From Luidia sarsii (taxonomy: Eukaryota > Echinodermata > Asteroidea > Paxillosida > Luidiidae), in contig OX465119.1 of assembly GCA_949987565.1 (NCBI GenBank), forward strand, positions 13,184,578 to 13,248,577: a stretch of DNA of 64,000 nucleotides, read 5' to 3'. The position numbers and the translations under genes are program-made. This document shows positions 1 through 12,305 of the stretch, in pieces; position 1 is the first letter of the stretch, and every line of letters starts with the position of its first letter. The notes under the pieces are model-generated. The model did not search any database, was not told the origin of the DNA, and saw only the letters and a program-made list of their open reading frames with translations.

Positions 1-1423
1 AACTCTGAGAAAATTTAATATTATTTTTTGATATGTTATTGCTATCATAACAGCTTGTTAAGCTTTTTTTGTGTGTGTGGCAACATTATCTGACTGTAAT
101 AGAATCATTTGGCAGCCGTACATGTAGTTGGATATAAGGTTTACTTAATCCTAGGTTGAGCTGTGGAAACTGATCAGCATTGTCAGTGGTCATTTTTTGG
201 CAGAAAGACAATGCATGCACAAAGCCAATCTTGCGTGTGATTAGGACGTACTGTACATGTTTGTTGATCATACTGCATGCGCCTGTATTATGACATGATT
301 GAGCCATTGTCCCTCTGAAGTGGTGCGGAAACAGGGGTCCATTAGGAAGGAACCAATAACGTTTATGGCTCGCTCTCTCCGGGGACTGAACCCAGGTCGA
401 AATGCCAGCTTGGGATCTCTCTGTCCTGGCCCTTCCTCCCCCCCCCAACAACCCCAGCCTTCTCCCCATCGCCATCACCACCAACTCAGCCCCCAGTCCC
501 AGATGAAGATCCACCTCCTCCTAATACTGTGCAGTGTGCGACTGCGATGCTCTGGCCAGACTAATTTGTCCTGGCAGTGAGTGCTGATGGCAGCGTTCGC
601 CTGCTACACTCCGTAAATCAACGCCGATAAGCCGTCAGAAGGTTACATTAAATCCGATTGCTTCACAGACAGTACGACTCATCAGTGGCTGCCTCCGCCT
701 TCGTCGTCGCACCGGAAATTCGCGTCTGAATGATCCCTTGCAAAATAAATAAAAAATAATGAATACGAGACAAAACAACCCCAGAAGAGAACGAAAATTA
801 ATAAAACGAAGCGATATTACAAGACAACCTTATTGATATTAAGGAAAACAGAGCATAACACAAATCAAAATGTTTGAAAGTTTTAGTGTTTGCAAACTAC
901 TGTACTGAATAAAATCACCTGGGATAGAGAAATCTTAAAAAAAGTAAAAGAGAACCTGACATTCTGACATGTACACAAAAGGAAAAAGGGAAAGGAGTCT
1001 CACTGAACCAGATGTACAACACCATGTACATAATGATTAAAGCAATTTTGCCAACATCTTTGTTTGTTGATGATACAAAATTCTAAGCTACAATCATAAA
1101 GTTGTCTTTAGTCATTCAATGCATTTTGGGCCCATTTGACAGGGCATGAATTTCACGAAAACAATGCACTACACAATAGGTCTGGTAACTGAAGAATCTT
1201 ACTAGGCCTGAATTATTTTTTGGAAAATATCCAAATGACTGAATGTCATTTTCTTCATGGTGCACGAAAAAACAACAACCACTAGACAGCCGGTCAAGTG
1301 CGGTCACACTCGGCACTATACCGATCCGATGCTGAAATTACTAGACTCGGTCCACAGTCCAGTGGATATTTCGAGCCAGGCTGTTTGATGTTAGAAAAAA
1401 TATTTGAATACATGTACAGTACA
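1..1423. other. Upstream non-coding sequence, no gene seen
   Basis: AT-rich sequence with a GC-richer patch around 370-560 that encodes only short, unconvincing frames on both strands. No splice-bounded frame, domain or structured RNA was recognised. Presumed 5' flank or intron of the protein 4.1 gene. Confidence 0.5.
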
Positions 1424-1728
1424 CAAGCCTCGCGCTTAAGGTTTTGTTAAACTAGCCCACCGGGCTAGTAGATTGAGTTTTTTGCTAGCCCGCAGCAAGT
1501 TTTACTAGCCCTGTATAATTAATATTGAATTTAACACAAGGTTATTAGGTCAAGTAAAACAAATTATTAGTTTCTACTTTCTCATTCCCGCCCGCATTGT
1601 TTTTTTGCCTCCACACCACTGCCTACTTTTTACTAGTCCACCGGGCTTGCAAAGTGGGTCATTTTACTAACCCTGCAGCTGTTTTTATTAGACAATGACC
1701 GTCGGGCTAGTGCTAAGTTCGAGCCCTG
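1424..1728 (+). mobile_element. CTAGCCC-rich non-autonomous element, copy 1
   Basis: About 305 bp running from CAAGCCTCGCGCTTAAGG to GGCTAGTGCTAAGTTCGAGC plus CCTG. It has a matching copy in reverse at 2751-3061 and a third, 5'-truncated, at 37329-37599. Inside it carries many short CTAGCCC/GGGCTAG words. The ends are imperfect inverted repeats (CAAGCCTCG against CAGGGCTCG), a form common in hAT-type elements; the superfamily is inference. No coding capacity is seen. Confidence 0.75.
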
Positions 1729-2689
1729 AGTACATGTAGTTCACATCCATCCAGTGGGATGGGAGATGTACACAAGAAGAGAAGAAAACAAAACAATCAC
1801 CACAACACCACCGTCACCACACTTCTTCCTTTCGACTTTTTTAGACGGCCATTGAAATCCAGGAAATGGGCAGTTAATGCCGATATGGAACAATGTGTCT
1901 CCGCTCCACCCGTCGTATTCCCAAAAACCAACCCATTGCGAGGGCATCCGTGATGATCTGTCCTTCCTCTGTGTAATGGGCCTATGTATTTACACACTTC
2001 AATGGCTACTCCATTAACGCGTTGCTTCTCAGCAGTGTGTGTGTGTGTTGTTGAGCGAGAAGGATCTTGGAAAATAGAAAAAGAGAGAGAGAGAGAAAGA
2101 CAGAGAGAATCGAGCGAGAGAGATAGAGAGATAGAAAAATCAATGTCTCCATCTGGTTGCAGATGGTATATCCATGATAAGACAAAGCCCTAATGAAAAA
2201 AAATGGCAATTCTAATGAGGCCCTGGGGTGAAAACAGGGGGGGGGGGGTGTTAGAGAATAGTTTGGTCATTCTATAAAAATATTTCAGGCAGTATTTCTG
2301 TCTAATTTTATCATCATCCTTTCAAATGAGGTTGTAGTGATCAAGGTGTGTTTATCCAAACAGTGGCCTACACACAATACTCTTTAACACGGTAGGGGGT
2401 AGAGTGGTACATGTGTAATTGAGTACGGGTGGCAGGGAGTGGGGTGGCTTCTCGTTGCTCCCAGGTAACGACTTTGCGGTTGCCAATCATAATTGGTTGT
2501 GTTTTGGATTTGTTGTATCCAAAATGCGCTAAGAATTGGAGTGGGGAGGTCATCAAGCCTGTCCTGGGAAAGCCTCAATCTCACTCCAACATTACAACTG
2601 CGCAGGCATAATATTATCAGATTCACATTCGAATTGAATCGTAAATTCAAATAATGAACTGGCCAGGAAATTTTCAAACAATTTGAAAG

Positions 2690-3175
2690 ATAGCATGGGA
2701 ATTTTGACTGGATCAGGACATGAGCCTGTGACCTCTGGCTCAACGCACGGCAGGGCTCGACCTTAGCACTGGCCCGGCGGTCGTTGTCTAGTAAAAACAG
2801 CCGCGCGGGCTAGTAAAATGGCCCACTTTGCTAGCCCACCGGACTAGTAAAAAGTAGACAGCGGTGTGGTGGCAAAAAATTATTCAGGCGGGGATGAGAA
2901 AGTAGAAACTAATCATTTGTTTTACTTGACCCGATAACCTTGTTTTAAATTCAATATCAATTTTACAGGGCTAGTAAAACTTGCTACGGGCTAGCAAAAA
3001 ACTCCATTTACAGTGTACTAGCCCGGTAGGCTAGTAAACAAAAACCTTAAGCGCTAGGCTTGCACGGTAAAGTGTGTGTATCACCTGAGCTATCCAGACC
3101 GTAGATGGTGGCCTTTCCCAAGTAGTCAACCATCTTTTCCAGGGTGGGGCGCCAGTCAGAAGCATCAATTTAATC
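2690..3175 (-). mobile_element. tRNA-type SINE interrupted by another element
   Basis: The two flanks of the CTAGCCC element (2690-2750 and 3068-3175) together match the uninterrupted copy at 42486-42716. Shared words are GGTGGCCTTTCCCAA, CACCTGAGCTATCCAG and GACCTCTGGCT. Read on the minus strand this gives CTGGATAGCTCAGGTG, a box A-like D-arm of a tRNA. Confidence 0.6.
2751..3061 (-). mobile_element. CTAGCCC-rich element, copy 2 (inserted in a SINE)
   Basis: Reverse-complement copy of the element at 1424-1728. It is flanked by the direct repeat GCACGG (2745-2750 and 3062-3067), which looks like a target-site duplication, and it splits a SINE whose intact version exists at 42486-42716. Confidence 0.75.
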
Positions 3176-4485
3176 ATTTTCAGATTCGCAAAATCCCATT
3201 ACACAGAGCTGAACGGACTCAAAAGTCCCCTTAATATATTTTTTTTTTTTGGGGGGGGGGGTGGGTGTCTCATCAAAGAGCTGAGTGAGCAGATGGGTGG
3301 TTTCCCAGGAATACATTTCCACGTACATGTTGAGACATGTATTGTGCTGCCATTATTTACATAATGTCTTCTGTTACAAGCTCATGTGCACGGCCTGCTG
3401 CCTGCATAATAATGATAATAATAATAATAATAAAAAAAATACAGTAACTGGTATTTAAAAAGTGCTTTTGCAGACCCAGATCAAAGTGCTGAGCAAGACA
3501 CGGGTTATTACTATTAGAACAAACAAGTTTTTAAGTCGATTCCTAAAAATAATGACAGAAGAACTGAAGCTTTCCTGATGTCAATCGAGAGAGATCCACA
3601 GTTTGGGACCAGCTACACTGTACATGTATAGAGAACTATCTATCTCCTGGAGATTTTGAGCCTGTAAGGATACAACGTACATTGTAGAGAGAAGAAGTTT
3701 ATAATTTATAGAGGATTTGCAATTTCTGCATCCAGCATGTGTTCCACCAAAGCTGGGTGCTTGCTCACAATGTCAGACGCAACGTAGGATAGTACATGTA
3801 CACGCAGCCTGAACATTTGTTCGGGGAATGATCGTTGCGCTTGTTTCACGCACGGAATTTCAAAAACGAAAAAACGATGGACCGGCAATGGACTGAATGG
3901 GTGGGGCTTGGCTGGAGAAGGCTCTTCTTCAGAAGGGTCTCTCTGGCTCTCCGGATAGAATCGTTGGGACTGCTGGATCGCTGTGAGACTTTTCAATCAC
4001 CGCACGTTGTTGAGGATTGGGACACCTCGCTGAACTGCAGCTTGTTTGGTCTCCTCTGAAATTCCATTGATCTGTCCGCGGGGCAAAGTGACAGCTTAAT
4101 GGGAGTGCGTGTGTACATAAGAGCGACGGGATGAAATAATCTTGAGTTAGCGCTGAATTACCCGTTTTTTTTGAAAAGTCAGACGGGGAGAGTGGTCTGA
4201 ACTTTTTCTATAAAATCCAGCTATAAAATCTTGACGGAGAAGAACCAACGATATGTGCAGCGGAAATTGAAGTCGGGTTTTTACAGCCTGACAACCCAAT
4301 GGTTTTTAATATCGCCCCAACACTTCAGAAAACAAACATGGTTTTGGTATTTTGACAATTCAGGTACCGATGGGGTTGGGTTAGACCAAGCCAGTTGATC
4401 TGCGAACGAACACGCACAAGTAGTGCCTACAATGTACCTGTACATTCTTCAACAAAACACTGTTTATATTGGAGTTCTCTTTCAA
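3176..4485. other. Non-coding sequence, no gene seen
   Basis: Contains a T(12)G(10)-type run near 3238-3261, an (AAT)n microsatellite at about 3409-3432, and otherwise unremarkable sequence. Open frames on both strands around 3706-4060 overlap each other and show no domain. Confidence 0.5.
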
Positions 4486-4662
4486 CTGATCCCCTCAGAA
4501 AAAGAAAAAAAAATGGTCCCCCTCAGAAAACAACCGGTCCCCGTCAGAAAACAACTGGTCCCCCTCAGAAAACAACCAGTCCCCCTCAGAAAACAACTGG
4601 TTCCCCTCAGAAAAAATAACTGGTCCCCCTTAGAAAACAACTGGTCCCCCACAGAAAAATTT
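4486..4662 (+). repeat. 21-bp minisatellite (CAGAAAACAACTGGTCCCCCT)
   Basis: About eight tandem copies of a 21-bp unit with the core AGAAAACAACTGGTCCCCC. As 21 is divisible by three, frames on both strands stay open and give artificial QKTTGPP-like peptides. Confidence 0.85.
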
Positions 4663-5200
4663 ACAGTGCCGGTTGTGGTAAGCCAAGGAGGGGCGAAAAA
4701 AAGGAGACTAATAACGATAGTAATATTTGCCTGGGGTTGTTTTGATTCTGCGGCCTGACATGATAAACCATATTTCTTTTTGGTTTGGCCTCCTTCATCA
4801 AGGAGCCGGCGCTCAGCCATCGAGGGAGGAGATGCTCTATCAGCATGAGCTGCGTTGCTCGGGATGCTTTGGATAGTGGGAGAGGGACTTTGGCCCTCCG
4901 TGACCTCCTTATTATCTGTCAATTGGGCAAGGTGCTGCAGATGTTCACTGTTCTAGAAGCTGGTTGTGGGATATTTTTTTGCCTGTTCAAGAGAAAATAT
5001 ACAAACAGATGAAAAATACTTACTGACTTAAATGACCAAAATGCAGATCTTTAAAGAAAATGCAGAGGGTCTGATGTTTCAATCCTAGCGGGATCTTTTT
5101 TTGATATACAAAAATGTTGCTTACTGACTTAAAATACCAAAATGCCCCCCCCCCCCAAAAAAATAATAATACCCCCCCCAAAAAAACAATGCAAATTTCC

Positions 5201-5308
5201 AAATTTAGTGGGCCTGACGTTTCGATCCTACATGTAGCAGGACCTTTCTCAAAGGCAGAGAAAGCCTCTGCCTTTGAGAGGATCGAAACGTCAGGCCCAC
5301 TAAATTTT
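5201..5308. mobile_element. Palindromic GGGCCTGACGTTTCGATCC MITE, copy 1
   Basis: AAATTTAGTGGGCCTGACGT and its reverse complement bracket a centre made of AAAGGCAGAG repeats. Flanking sequence at 5092-5140 matches the outer arms of other copies (GATATACAAAAATGTTGC). A second partial arm lies at 5385-5412. Confidence 0.75.
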
Positions 5309-5412
5309 AGGATCTTTCTTTGAGAAAGATTATGGCAGGATTCCTTTTGAGAGATAGTCGTCTTGGATGTCTTTTCTCAAAAGTTAAGGGGGCCTGACGT
5401 TTCGATCCTACA

Positions 5413-6019
5413 CAGACAGTCAGGGGAAGGAAAGCCCTTTTCCTTTTGAGAAATATCCATCTAGGACTTCTTTGAGAAAGATACTGATATTGGAATGTTA
5501 CTCACTCTTTTCTTTTCTTTTTGGATTTGCCTGTTAAAAGGAAAGCCAAGTTTACAGAAAAAAAATTGATCCTCCGATTGTTTCTTCTTTCTACACCAGG
5601 CAGGGACCCAGTAATATCATAGGGCTGCTTAAACCTGAAAACCTGCTCCCCATGAAAAACAAAAATACTTCCTTGGTTGAAACATGATTGCCAAGCTGTT
5701 TTTCTTGCGATGTCCAGTTGTCCATTGTGCTTGACTTACTTTGTGTTCACACACTAGGGGCTTAGCAATAGCATGATATGAAACTATTGTCTAGCTTCCT
5801 GGCATTGCATCATCCTACAGTAGTACAGTGTAAGTTGTGAATACTCCAGACGGTTGTGTATGTACACAGTCTGCCATCCTTGTACGTTGTCACTCACTAC
5901 AGGTCTGCAACTTATTATTTCGTAGGCAAACCCTGTCCCAGTTTTCGTCCTATACATGTACGTGGACTCTCAGTCTTTCTGAACCCTAGTCTGCCACACA
6001 CATTTCCAATATGGTGTAT
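5413..6019. other. Non-coding sequence, no gene seen
   Basis: AT-rich unique-looking sequence without a domain-bearing frame, splice-bounded exon or strong repeat. Confidence 0.4.
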
Positions 6020-6230
6020 TCATGCCTCACCCCTTTCCCCATATCCCTCTCCTCCCCGTCATCATCACCTCCTCCCTTCCCCTCCCCTCTCCTCCCCTCC
6101 CCCTCTCCTCCCCTCCCCTGCCCTCCCCTGCCCTGCCTTCCCCTGCCTTCCCCTGCCTTCCCCTGCCTTCCCCTGCCCTCCCCTCCCCTGTCCTCCCCTC
6201 CCCTGCCTTCCCCTCCCTCCCTCTACCCAT
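6020..6230 (+). repeat. Pyrimidine-rich tract (CCCCTGCCTTC repeats)
   Basis: About 210 bp of almost only C and T, with a regular CCCCTGCCTTC unit in the middle. All long frames here are low-complexity artefacts. Confidence 0.85.
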
Positions 6231-9116
6231 GTACTGTATGTGCAGAGGCTTTAATTGAATTCATTTCTGATTTCCACCGCCTTACCTGAGGGCCCGAACC
6301 GCGGCCAGACCACAATTTGTGCCGAATTCCAGGTTATGAAATATGCAGCAGTGAGGGATTTACTTTAACAATTTTATTTTGTTACATTTTTTTTTTTTCT
6401 GTGGAGATTTGGGGGAGCTAATAAACGGACTTGAAAATTTTGCCACAATTACAGTAGTCCTCTAGAAATTCTAGATTTAATTGCTTTAACTATGTTTTTT
6501 AAGGTTTGTTTGTAATAACATGAAGACCTACATGTACATGTACATGTACTTGTATTCTTCTATAAGTACAAGGGGAGAAAACTGCTTGTGTTTTACTTCA
6601 AGGCATACGCCGTAGTATAAGTATCTCAAGGCATCCCAAAGACTTGAGTACCATAGGACGATTTTTGTGCTCAGCCTAAAATTGCAAGATTTTTGTCCGG
6701 AATTTAATTTCTAGAATCATATTTCTGGAATGTTCTGGAAAGTGAGCATCGAAAGAAATTAAATTTTCAAAAAAATATTCCCATCCTGGCAGTGGGGCAC
6801 TCTGTTTATGAAATATTTAATTAAAAAAAAAAATGTATGGGGTAATTTTTAACTTTGGGGACAACGTCTACTCTTGTGCGGAAAAATTTATAACCAAACT
6901 TTAGAAATGGGAATCATATTTCCGTCTTTTTTTTTCTAGCATTAATTTTCAACTTCATGTTGTTGCACCTGGGTCGAGTTTGCAATTTTTAACCAAATTC
7001 CACTTACGGTACACCATTGTGATGACTGCACAAGTGGATCGCGTAGAACTCTAAACACTTTACCACCAACCGTTATCATTCAGTCGCTCCAGCATGTGCA
7101 AACTGCTCCACCAATGGGGACGACCGACCACAGCGGGGGGAGGGGAGGGGAGGATATCTGTCCCATACACAAACGAGCCCCTGCCGCTAGACATGTGCAC
7201 ACACCTTCACGTTCAGGCCTCCGTTCCCCTCTCCCCGGCACCACAATGCATGTACATCTGGCACCCTCACAATGTTTACTCGGCTCAGTAACATACAATG
7301 AGTTCAAAGTCGACACCCCCGCTATCCCCTCCTACCCTACCCGCCACAAGAGACATGCATGTATTTGATTTGATTATCTACCGGGCCAGACTAGTTCATG
7401 TGTGGTATCACTGGTGAGCGCCCTGCATGTGTGTGTGTGTGTGTACAAGGGATAGCAGAAATAGCTGGTGCCTCACTGCAAACCGTTAGGCATGTTATTT
7501 TTTAACAAGAGAGATGACTGGCATGGACTCAGACTCTACAAATATTGACATGCACAATACTGTATGTAATCTTCTCCAATTTGCATTTTAACCGCCTGCT
7601 TTTTTGTTGTTTTTTGAATGATGTTTCAAAGAGCCAGACAGCATTCAAAATTTCACATATATATTTTTTTTAGATCAACTGCAGTTTCTACTAGTCTGTA
7701 GAAATTCAGGGCTGTATTACTAATGATTTTGATGCTTTGATTTTTTCCTCAGATCTCCGTGTAAAATTGATCTTCCTCGAATTTGTTTAATTTAAATGCA
7801 CATTCCCATCAGTGCAATCTTTTTTTTCGGCCTGTACGCCACAAAAATCTATCGATTGCCATCACATGCATGTGTAGACATATTGCGCATTGCTTGAGGA
7901 TTACTCGTCTTGCTCAGAAGGTTATTCTGCGGCTTGGCAATGCGCCGTCCGCGCTCATCAAGCTGTTTGCATTTCATGTTTCAAGGTACTTGTAGTGGAG
8001 GAGAGGAGGGAGAGGGAGAGGGAGAGGGAGAGGGAGAAGGGGGGGGGGCGGATGTGTGTACTGGCTCATGGCAATATTTCCTCATCCTGATCGGTTTGGA
8101 TGTTGCCAGCCTTAAACCCCCCCAAGGGATCCTCTCTCTCCCTCTCCTCATCGCCCGGGGCGACTTTCCTCCCAGCCATAAAGATACCGAAATCCAGGGA
8201 TAGGACGGCTTGTTTTCATACCAACGGGCACACACCCTACCCCCTTCTCCACCCCCCCCCCCTAAGTCTCACTGACTTGAAGCACCCCCCCATCAGCAAA
8301 CGGCCGTCCCGAGGATTGTTCGCATTACGGCGCCCTCGATCCCTCAGCGAGGTTTGTTTTTTACCCCTCGACATGACCCACCAAATTACTCTGCTCTTCC
8401 TCCGCCTTTGTCATCGCTCTGTCTCCACTCCAATATTTCCTCTCGCGATTCACTTGGTAAGCTGCAAGATGCACCGATTGATTTACTCCTGTCTTAGGAC
8501 ATGTCAGTGCGTTTGGATGTATTAAGTTCTCCTCAAGTCTCTCCGATTGATTAGGATTAAAGAGAGGTTGACAAACGGTGTCCGGGGTCGGCAGAATTTA
8601 TATTTTTTCTCTCTGGTCGCTAATACCATTTGCCATTTGCCTGTGAAGGAATTTGGGGTCTGTTCGGATGAGCGAGCTCAGTGCTTGATCGGCATTCAGC
8701 CGTTAAGGCGTTATTAATTGTGCTTTCCTCGGCCGGTTTTTAATTTCCGAACGGCCGACCACTGACTGTGTTCGCTTTGCTTTGCCAAATAAGTAAACGT
8801 TAGAGCTTCTAGAGCTACATTGACCTTGGCTTCCCACATATTAATGATGAGCCTTCAATAAGTTGACTTTAAAACCTCCCACACAAATTTTGGAAAAAAA
8901 CAAAAACCTGTGTGTGCATAATCAGTTTTGATAGCCTTTGAGCTGTTCAATGCAGTATTTCTTTTTTAAAGTAGATATTTTATGAGTTTTTTCACAGTCC
9001 CATTAAACGTGTGAATTCATTGTACGTCTCTCACATTCTCATTAATTTTCAGAGTAATAAAAAAAATTGCAATCTACATGCACTTGCTGATTTAGAATGA
9101 CTTGAAATATATGATT
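6231..9116. other. Non-coding sequence with simple repeats and CpG-rich patches
   Basis: Holds a (GT)n run near 7430-7443, a GAGAGG tract at 8000-8048, and unique, CpG-containing sequence around 8300-8770 that is denser than its surroundings. No convincing exon was recognised on either strand. Confidence 0.45.
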
Positions 9117-9226
9117 CAATGAGGTTTTGCCCTTGCTTGACTTGATAAACACTGAGTGCTCAGTGCTTTGCCCGATGCCTGATGAAAACATTTCAGGCAG
9201 CTCGAGCAAGGGCAAAACCTCATTGA
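9117..9226. mobile_element. Short element with 20-bp terminal inverted repeats
   Basis: Begins CAATGAGGTTTTGCCCTTGC and ends with its exact reverse complement. The interior (CAGTGCTTTGCCCGATGCCTG) matches, in reverse, the body of the SINE-like repeat at 41876-41960. Confidence 0.7.
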
Positions 9227-9954
9227 TTTACATTCTCACAAACATCGTGTACCATCTATGATGAAATATATGAATCGTAAAAGAAGTTCACGGGTGTCAG
9301 GACTCAGGAGAGGGTATTTTTCTGACGTAGTAGTTGTTGATTTTGTACGTGTATACACAGACCGTATAAAGCACTGTTTAAAACTGAGCCTTGTCTAGGG
9401 GTCATTGGAACACCATGAATTGATTTGGACGCATCCTCCTTGTCACCCCATGTTAAAAAATAGTATTGTAAATAAACAAATTTGGAGCACCCATTTTCCA
9501 AATGAAAAAAATTAATAAAAATAAACGTCACCTACTAAAAAAAAAAAAAAATCTTCAACCTGAATTCCAAAAATTGTCTTGGAGTTGGAGGTGCTGACAA
9601 GTCCAGCCTTGTCAACGAGATGGCAAAGGGAATGTAAATAAGCCCCAGAGTCTTGGGGAAAGAAAAATAACTGTAGTAGGGCGATTATCTTTAGTCCCCT
9701 TGGTAAATGATGGTGGCTGACTGGCCGACTCCCCCATAGAACCCCACTCTACCACTGCAGGCCTTGATCTTAACCGAGGCCACCAAGGCCATTGGCCTGG
9801 ATGCCCTTGAGCAAAATTGCTCTGTCACTGCCAACTTGGCCAGCGTGCCCTTGTGCAATTTCTCCCCTCCCCCATTTTTCTTAAATCGAGACCTGCCACT
9901 CAAAAAAAAGGTTACTGCCTGCTTGCTGACTAAAATGACCCACATGCAGATCTC

Positions 9955-10050
9955 ATAGATTTAGTGGGTCTGACGTTTTGATCCTAGCAGGACCTTTCTC
10001 TCTTTAAGAAAGGTCCTGCTAGAATCGAAACGTCAGGCCCACTAAAGTTT
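9955..10050. mobile_element. Palindromic GGGCCTGACGTTTCGATCC MITE, copy 2
   Basis: TTAGTGGGTCTGACGTTTTG at the left pairs with AATCGAAACGTCAGGCCCAC at the right across a short centre. The left outer arm (TTACTGCCTGCTTGCTGACT) is also recognisable. Confidence 0.75.
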
Positions 10051-11572
10051 AAGAATAATTAAATGAAAAAAAAAATTAACAAGTTACCAAATAGAGACAA
10101 GGGAAGGAATGAATAAAACAAAACAAAATGAAATCAATGAATAAATAAATGAAAATCTATCATAAAAATGTGCAGAATGGAAGGCAGAATGAAAAGCATT
10201 CCTAGATAAAAATCAGGCTGCGGGCCAAAGATCAACTTGCATTTGAGCTAAGCACTCAGCATTGGATGATTGGACTACACACCGGTACATGTGTCAAATG
10301 CAGTGAGTATCAATTGTCTGAAATGTGATTGGCAATCTTGTTGTAAGTGAGAAATGATTTCCACGCTTAGCCGGTTCCCACACGCTTTGAAATTGGGTCC
10401 TGCTCTCCCCCCAGGGAACCAACCTCAGCGGGCGGTGAGCTTGTGTGTGTGTGCGCCCTGTGGGTATGAGGGTGTGTCTGTGTACAGGTTAGCCACACAT
10501 GCTCACTATCCAACGCCCACAACCTCAGCGGACGGCGTGTTTGTGTGCATGTCTCTGTTTACCGGGCTTTAGCCACACATGCTCAGGGTAAAGGAGCAAG
10601 AGTTCAACCCGGGGTCACGTTCCTCCCTGCGTGTATCTTGCGGCCTGTCCATGAGACCATTGCTACACCCTTTCACAAATTACGCGATCTATTCTTAGCC
10701 GTCTTGGAACGGCATGCAATCTCATCGGACACATTGAAAGTCTCCTGACTTTCCATAAATGCCATTCGACCTGCTCCACTTTTCTCTTGAAAAACAGAAA
10801 TGAAGACCGTTCGATGCTAAAAAATTAAGGCTAATACTTAATTAATTGTATGTTATTCTTGACCAAAACTGATGCAAAGTTCTTATTTAGGGATGTTCAT
10901 CACCCCGAAATACTACTCAGTTGCCACTTGTAATCAATTTTACTTGCCTGTACAGGTATGTTGCTTGCATGCTTGCTTGTCGTAAGATGGGTTTGTGTCA
11001 TCCAAGGATCCTAAACACTAGGCCCAAATGTGACCATTGCAATTTACTATACTTGTTTGTTTTGCTACTTGGTCTAAAGCTCTCTTTCAGTGTGATCTGA
11101 ATGTCTGTTGCCTACTACAGTACCTATTGCATTACCCTCAAAGTACAGTGTACGCACACGGTACCCTACGTGTGTTAGTTTGGTCAGTTTCCATGGTCTA
11201 TAGCTTGCTTCTGAAGTTCTGGACATGTGTGGTTACCAATCTCTCTCTTTCTGGTGAAGTCAAAGCAGAGGATAGAAAATTAGAAGGCATTTCCTTGACA
11301 CAACACTTATGTGTGTGTCTCCAGCTCTCCACACAGGAGACTGCAGTAATCGCGTCAGTAATTGCTCACTGAGTTAACAGCCACGACCTCTTCTCCAACA
11401 CCCCCCCCAGTACATCCTTAACTCTTAAGAGGAATGAGATTTTAATGACTTGTTTTTTTCTCTGATGGGCTGGATATAGCATGACCCCTCCAACCCCGCC
11501 CGCCCCATCCCTCAAGAAATTTCCCAGTGCTCAGACTAGTCCATTCTCTGAACCATTGAGGTTAGAATCCTA
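10051..11572. other. Non-coding sequence, no gene seen
   Basis: AT-rich stretch followed by a more balanced stretch with a diverged internal repeat (AACCTCAGCGGGCGG at about 10422 and AACCTCAGCGGACGG at about 10521). No domain-bearing exon was recognised. Confidence 0.4.
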
Positions 11573-11985
11573 ATGAGGCTGAGGATAGAAAGAGTGAAAG
11601 AGAGAGAGAGAGGGGGAGAGAGAGGAAAGAGAGGGAGAGGGAGAGGGAAAGAGAAAGATAGAGGGGAGAGAGAGAGGGGGAGAGAGAGGAAAGAGAGGGA
11701 GAGGGAAAGAGAAAGAGAGGGAGAGAGAGAGAGAGAGAGAGGGGGGGAGAGAGAGAGGAAAGAGAGGGAGAGGGAAAGAGAAAGAGAGGGGGAGAGAGAG
11801 AGAGAGAGGGGGAGAGAGAGGAAAGAGAGGGAGAGGGAAAGAGAAAGAGAGGGGGAGAGAGAGAGAGAGAGAGAGAGGGGGGAGAGAGGAAAGAGAGGGA
11901 AAGAGAAAGAGAGAGGGAGAGAGGAGAGAGAGAGAGGGGGAGAGGAGAGAGAGAGGGGGAGAGGAGAGAGAGAGGGAGGGAGAGA

Positions 11986-12079
<94 letters not shown>

Positions 12080-12100
12080 CGAGAGGGGGAGGAAGAAGAC
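11573..12100 (+). repeat. Long GA-rich purine tract
   Basis: More than 500 bp that are almost purely purine on the + strand, with longer sub-repeats such as GGAAAGAGAGGGAGAGGGAA recurring about every 60-65 bp. The flanking sequences before (11519-11590) and after (12107-12190) are themselves duplicated (CTCAAGAAATT, CTCAGACTA, GGTTAGAATCCTGATGAGGC), so a larger unit was duplicated around the tract. Frames encoding Ser/Leu or Arg/Glu strings are artefacts. Confidence 0.9.
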
Positions 12101-12179
12101 CCCATCTCTCAAGAAATTCCCCCCGGTGCTCAGACTACTCCATTCTCTCAACCATTCAGGTTAGAATCCTGATGAGGCT

Positions 12180-12305
12180 GAGAACAGACAGACTTGAGAG
12201 AGACACAGACAGACTTGAGAGAGCCACAGACAGACAGACTTGAGAGAGCCACAGACAGACAGACAGAGAGAGGGGGAGGGAGAGAGAGAGGGAGGGAGGA
12301 AGAAA
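12180..12305 (+). repeat. Short tandem repeat of GACAGACAGACTTGAGAGAG type
   Basis: Three or four imperfect copies of ACAGACAGACTTGAGAGAGC followed by a GA tract. Confidence 0.8.

Noticed and set aside
4486..4665. Possible repeat-protein gene (QKTTGPP units)
   Set aside because: The repeat is a 21-bp minisatellite with frames open on both strands and no start, splice or domain context.
11536..12172. Ser/Leu- and Arg/Glu-repeat frames near 190 codons
   Set aside because: Translation of a GA-rich tract; all frames are equally low in complexity.
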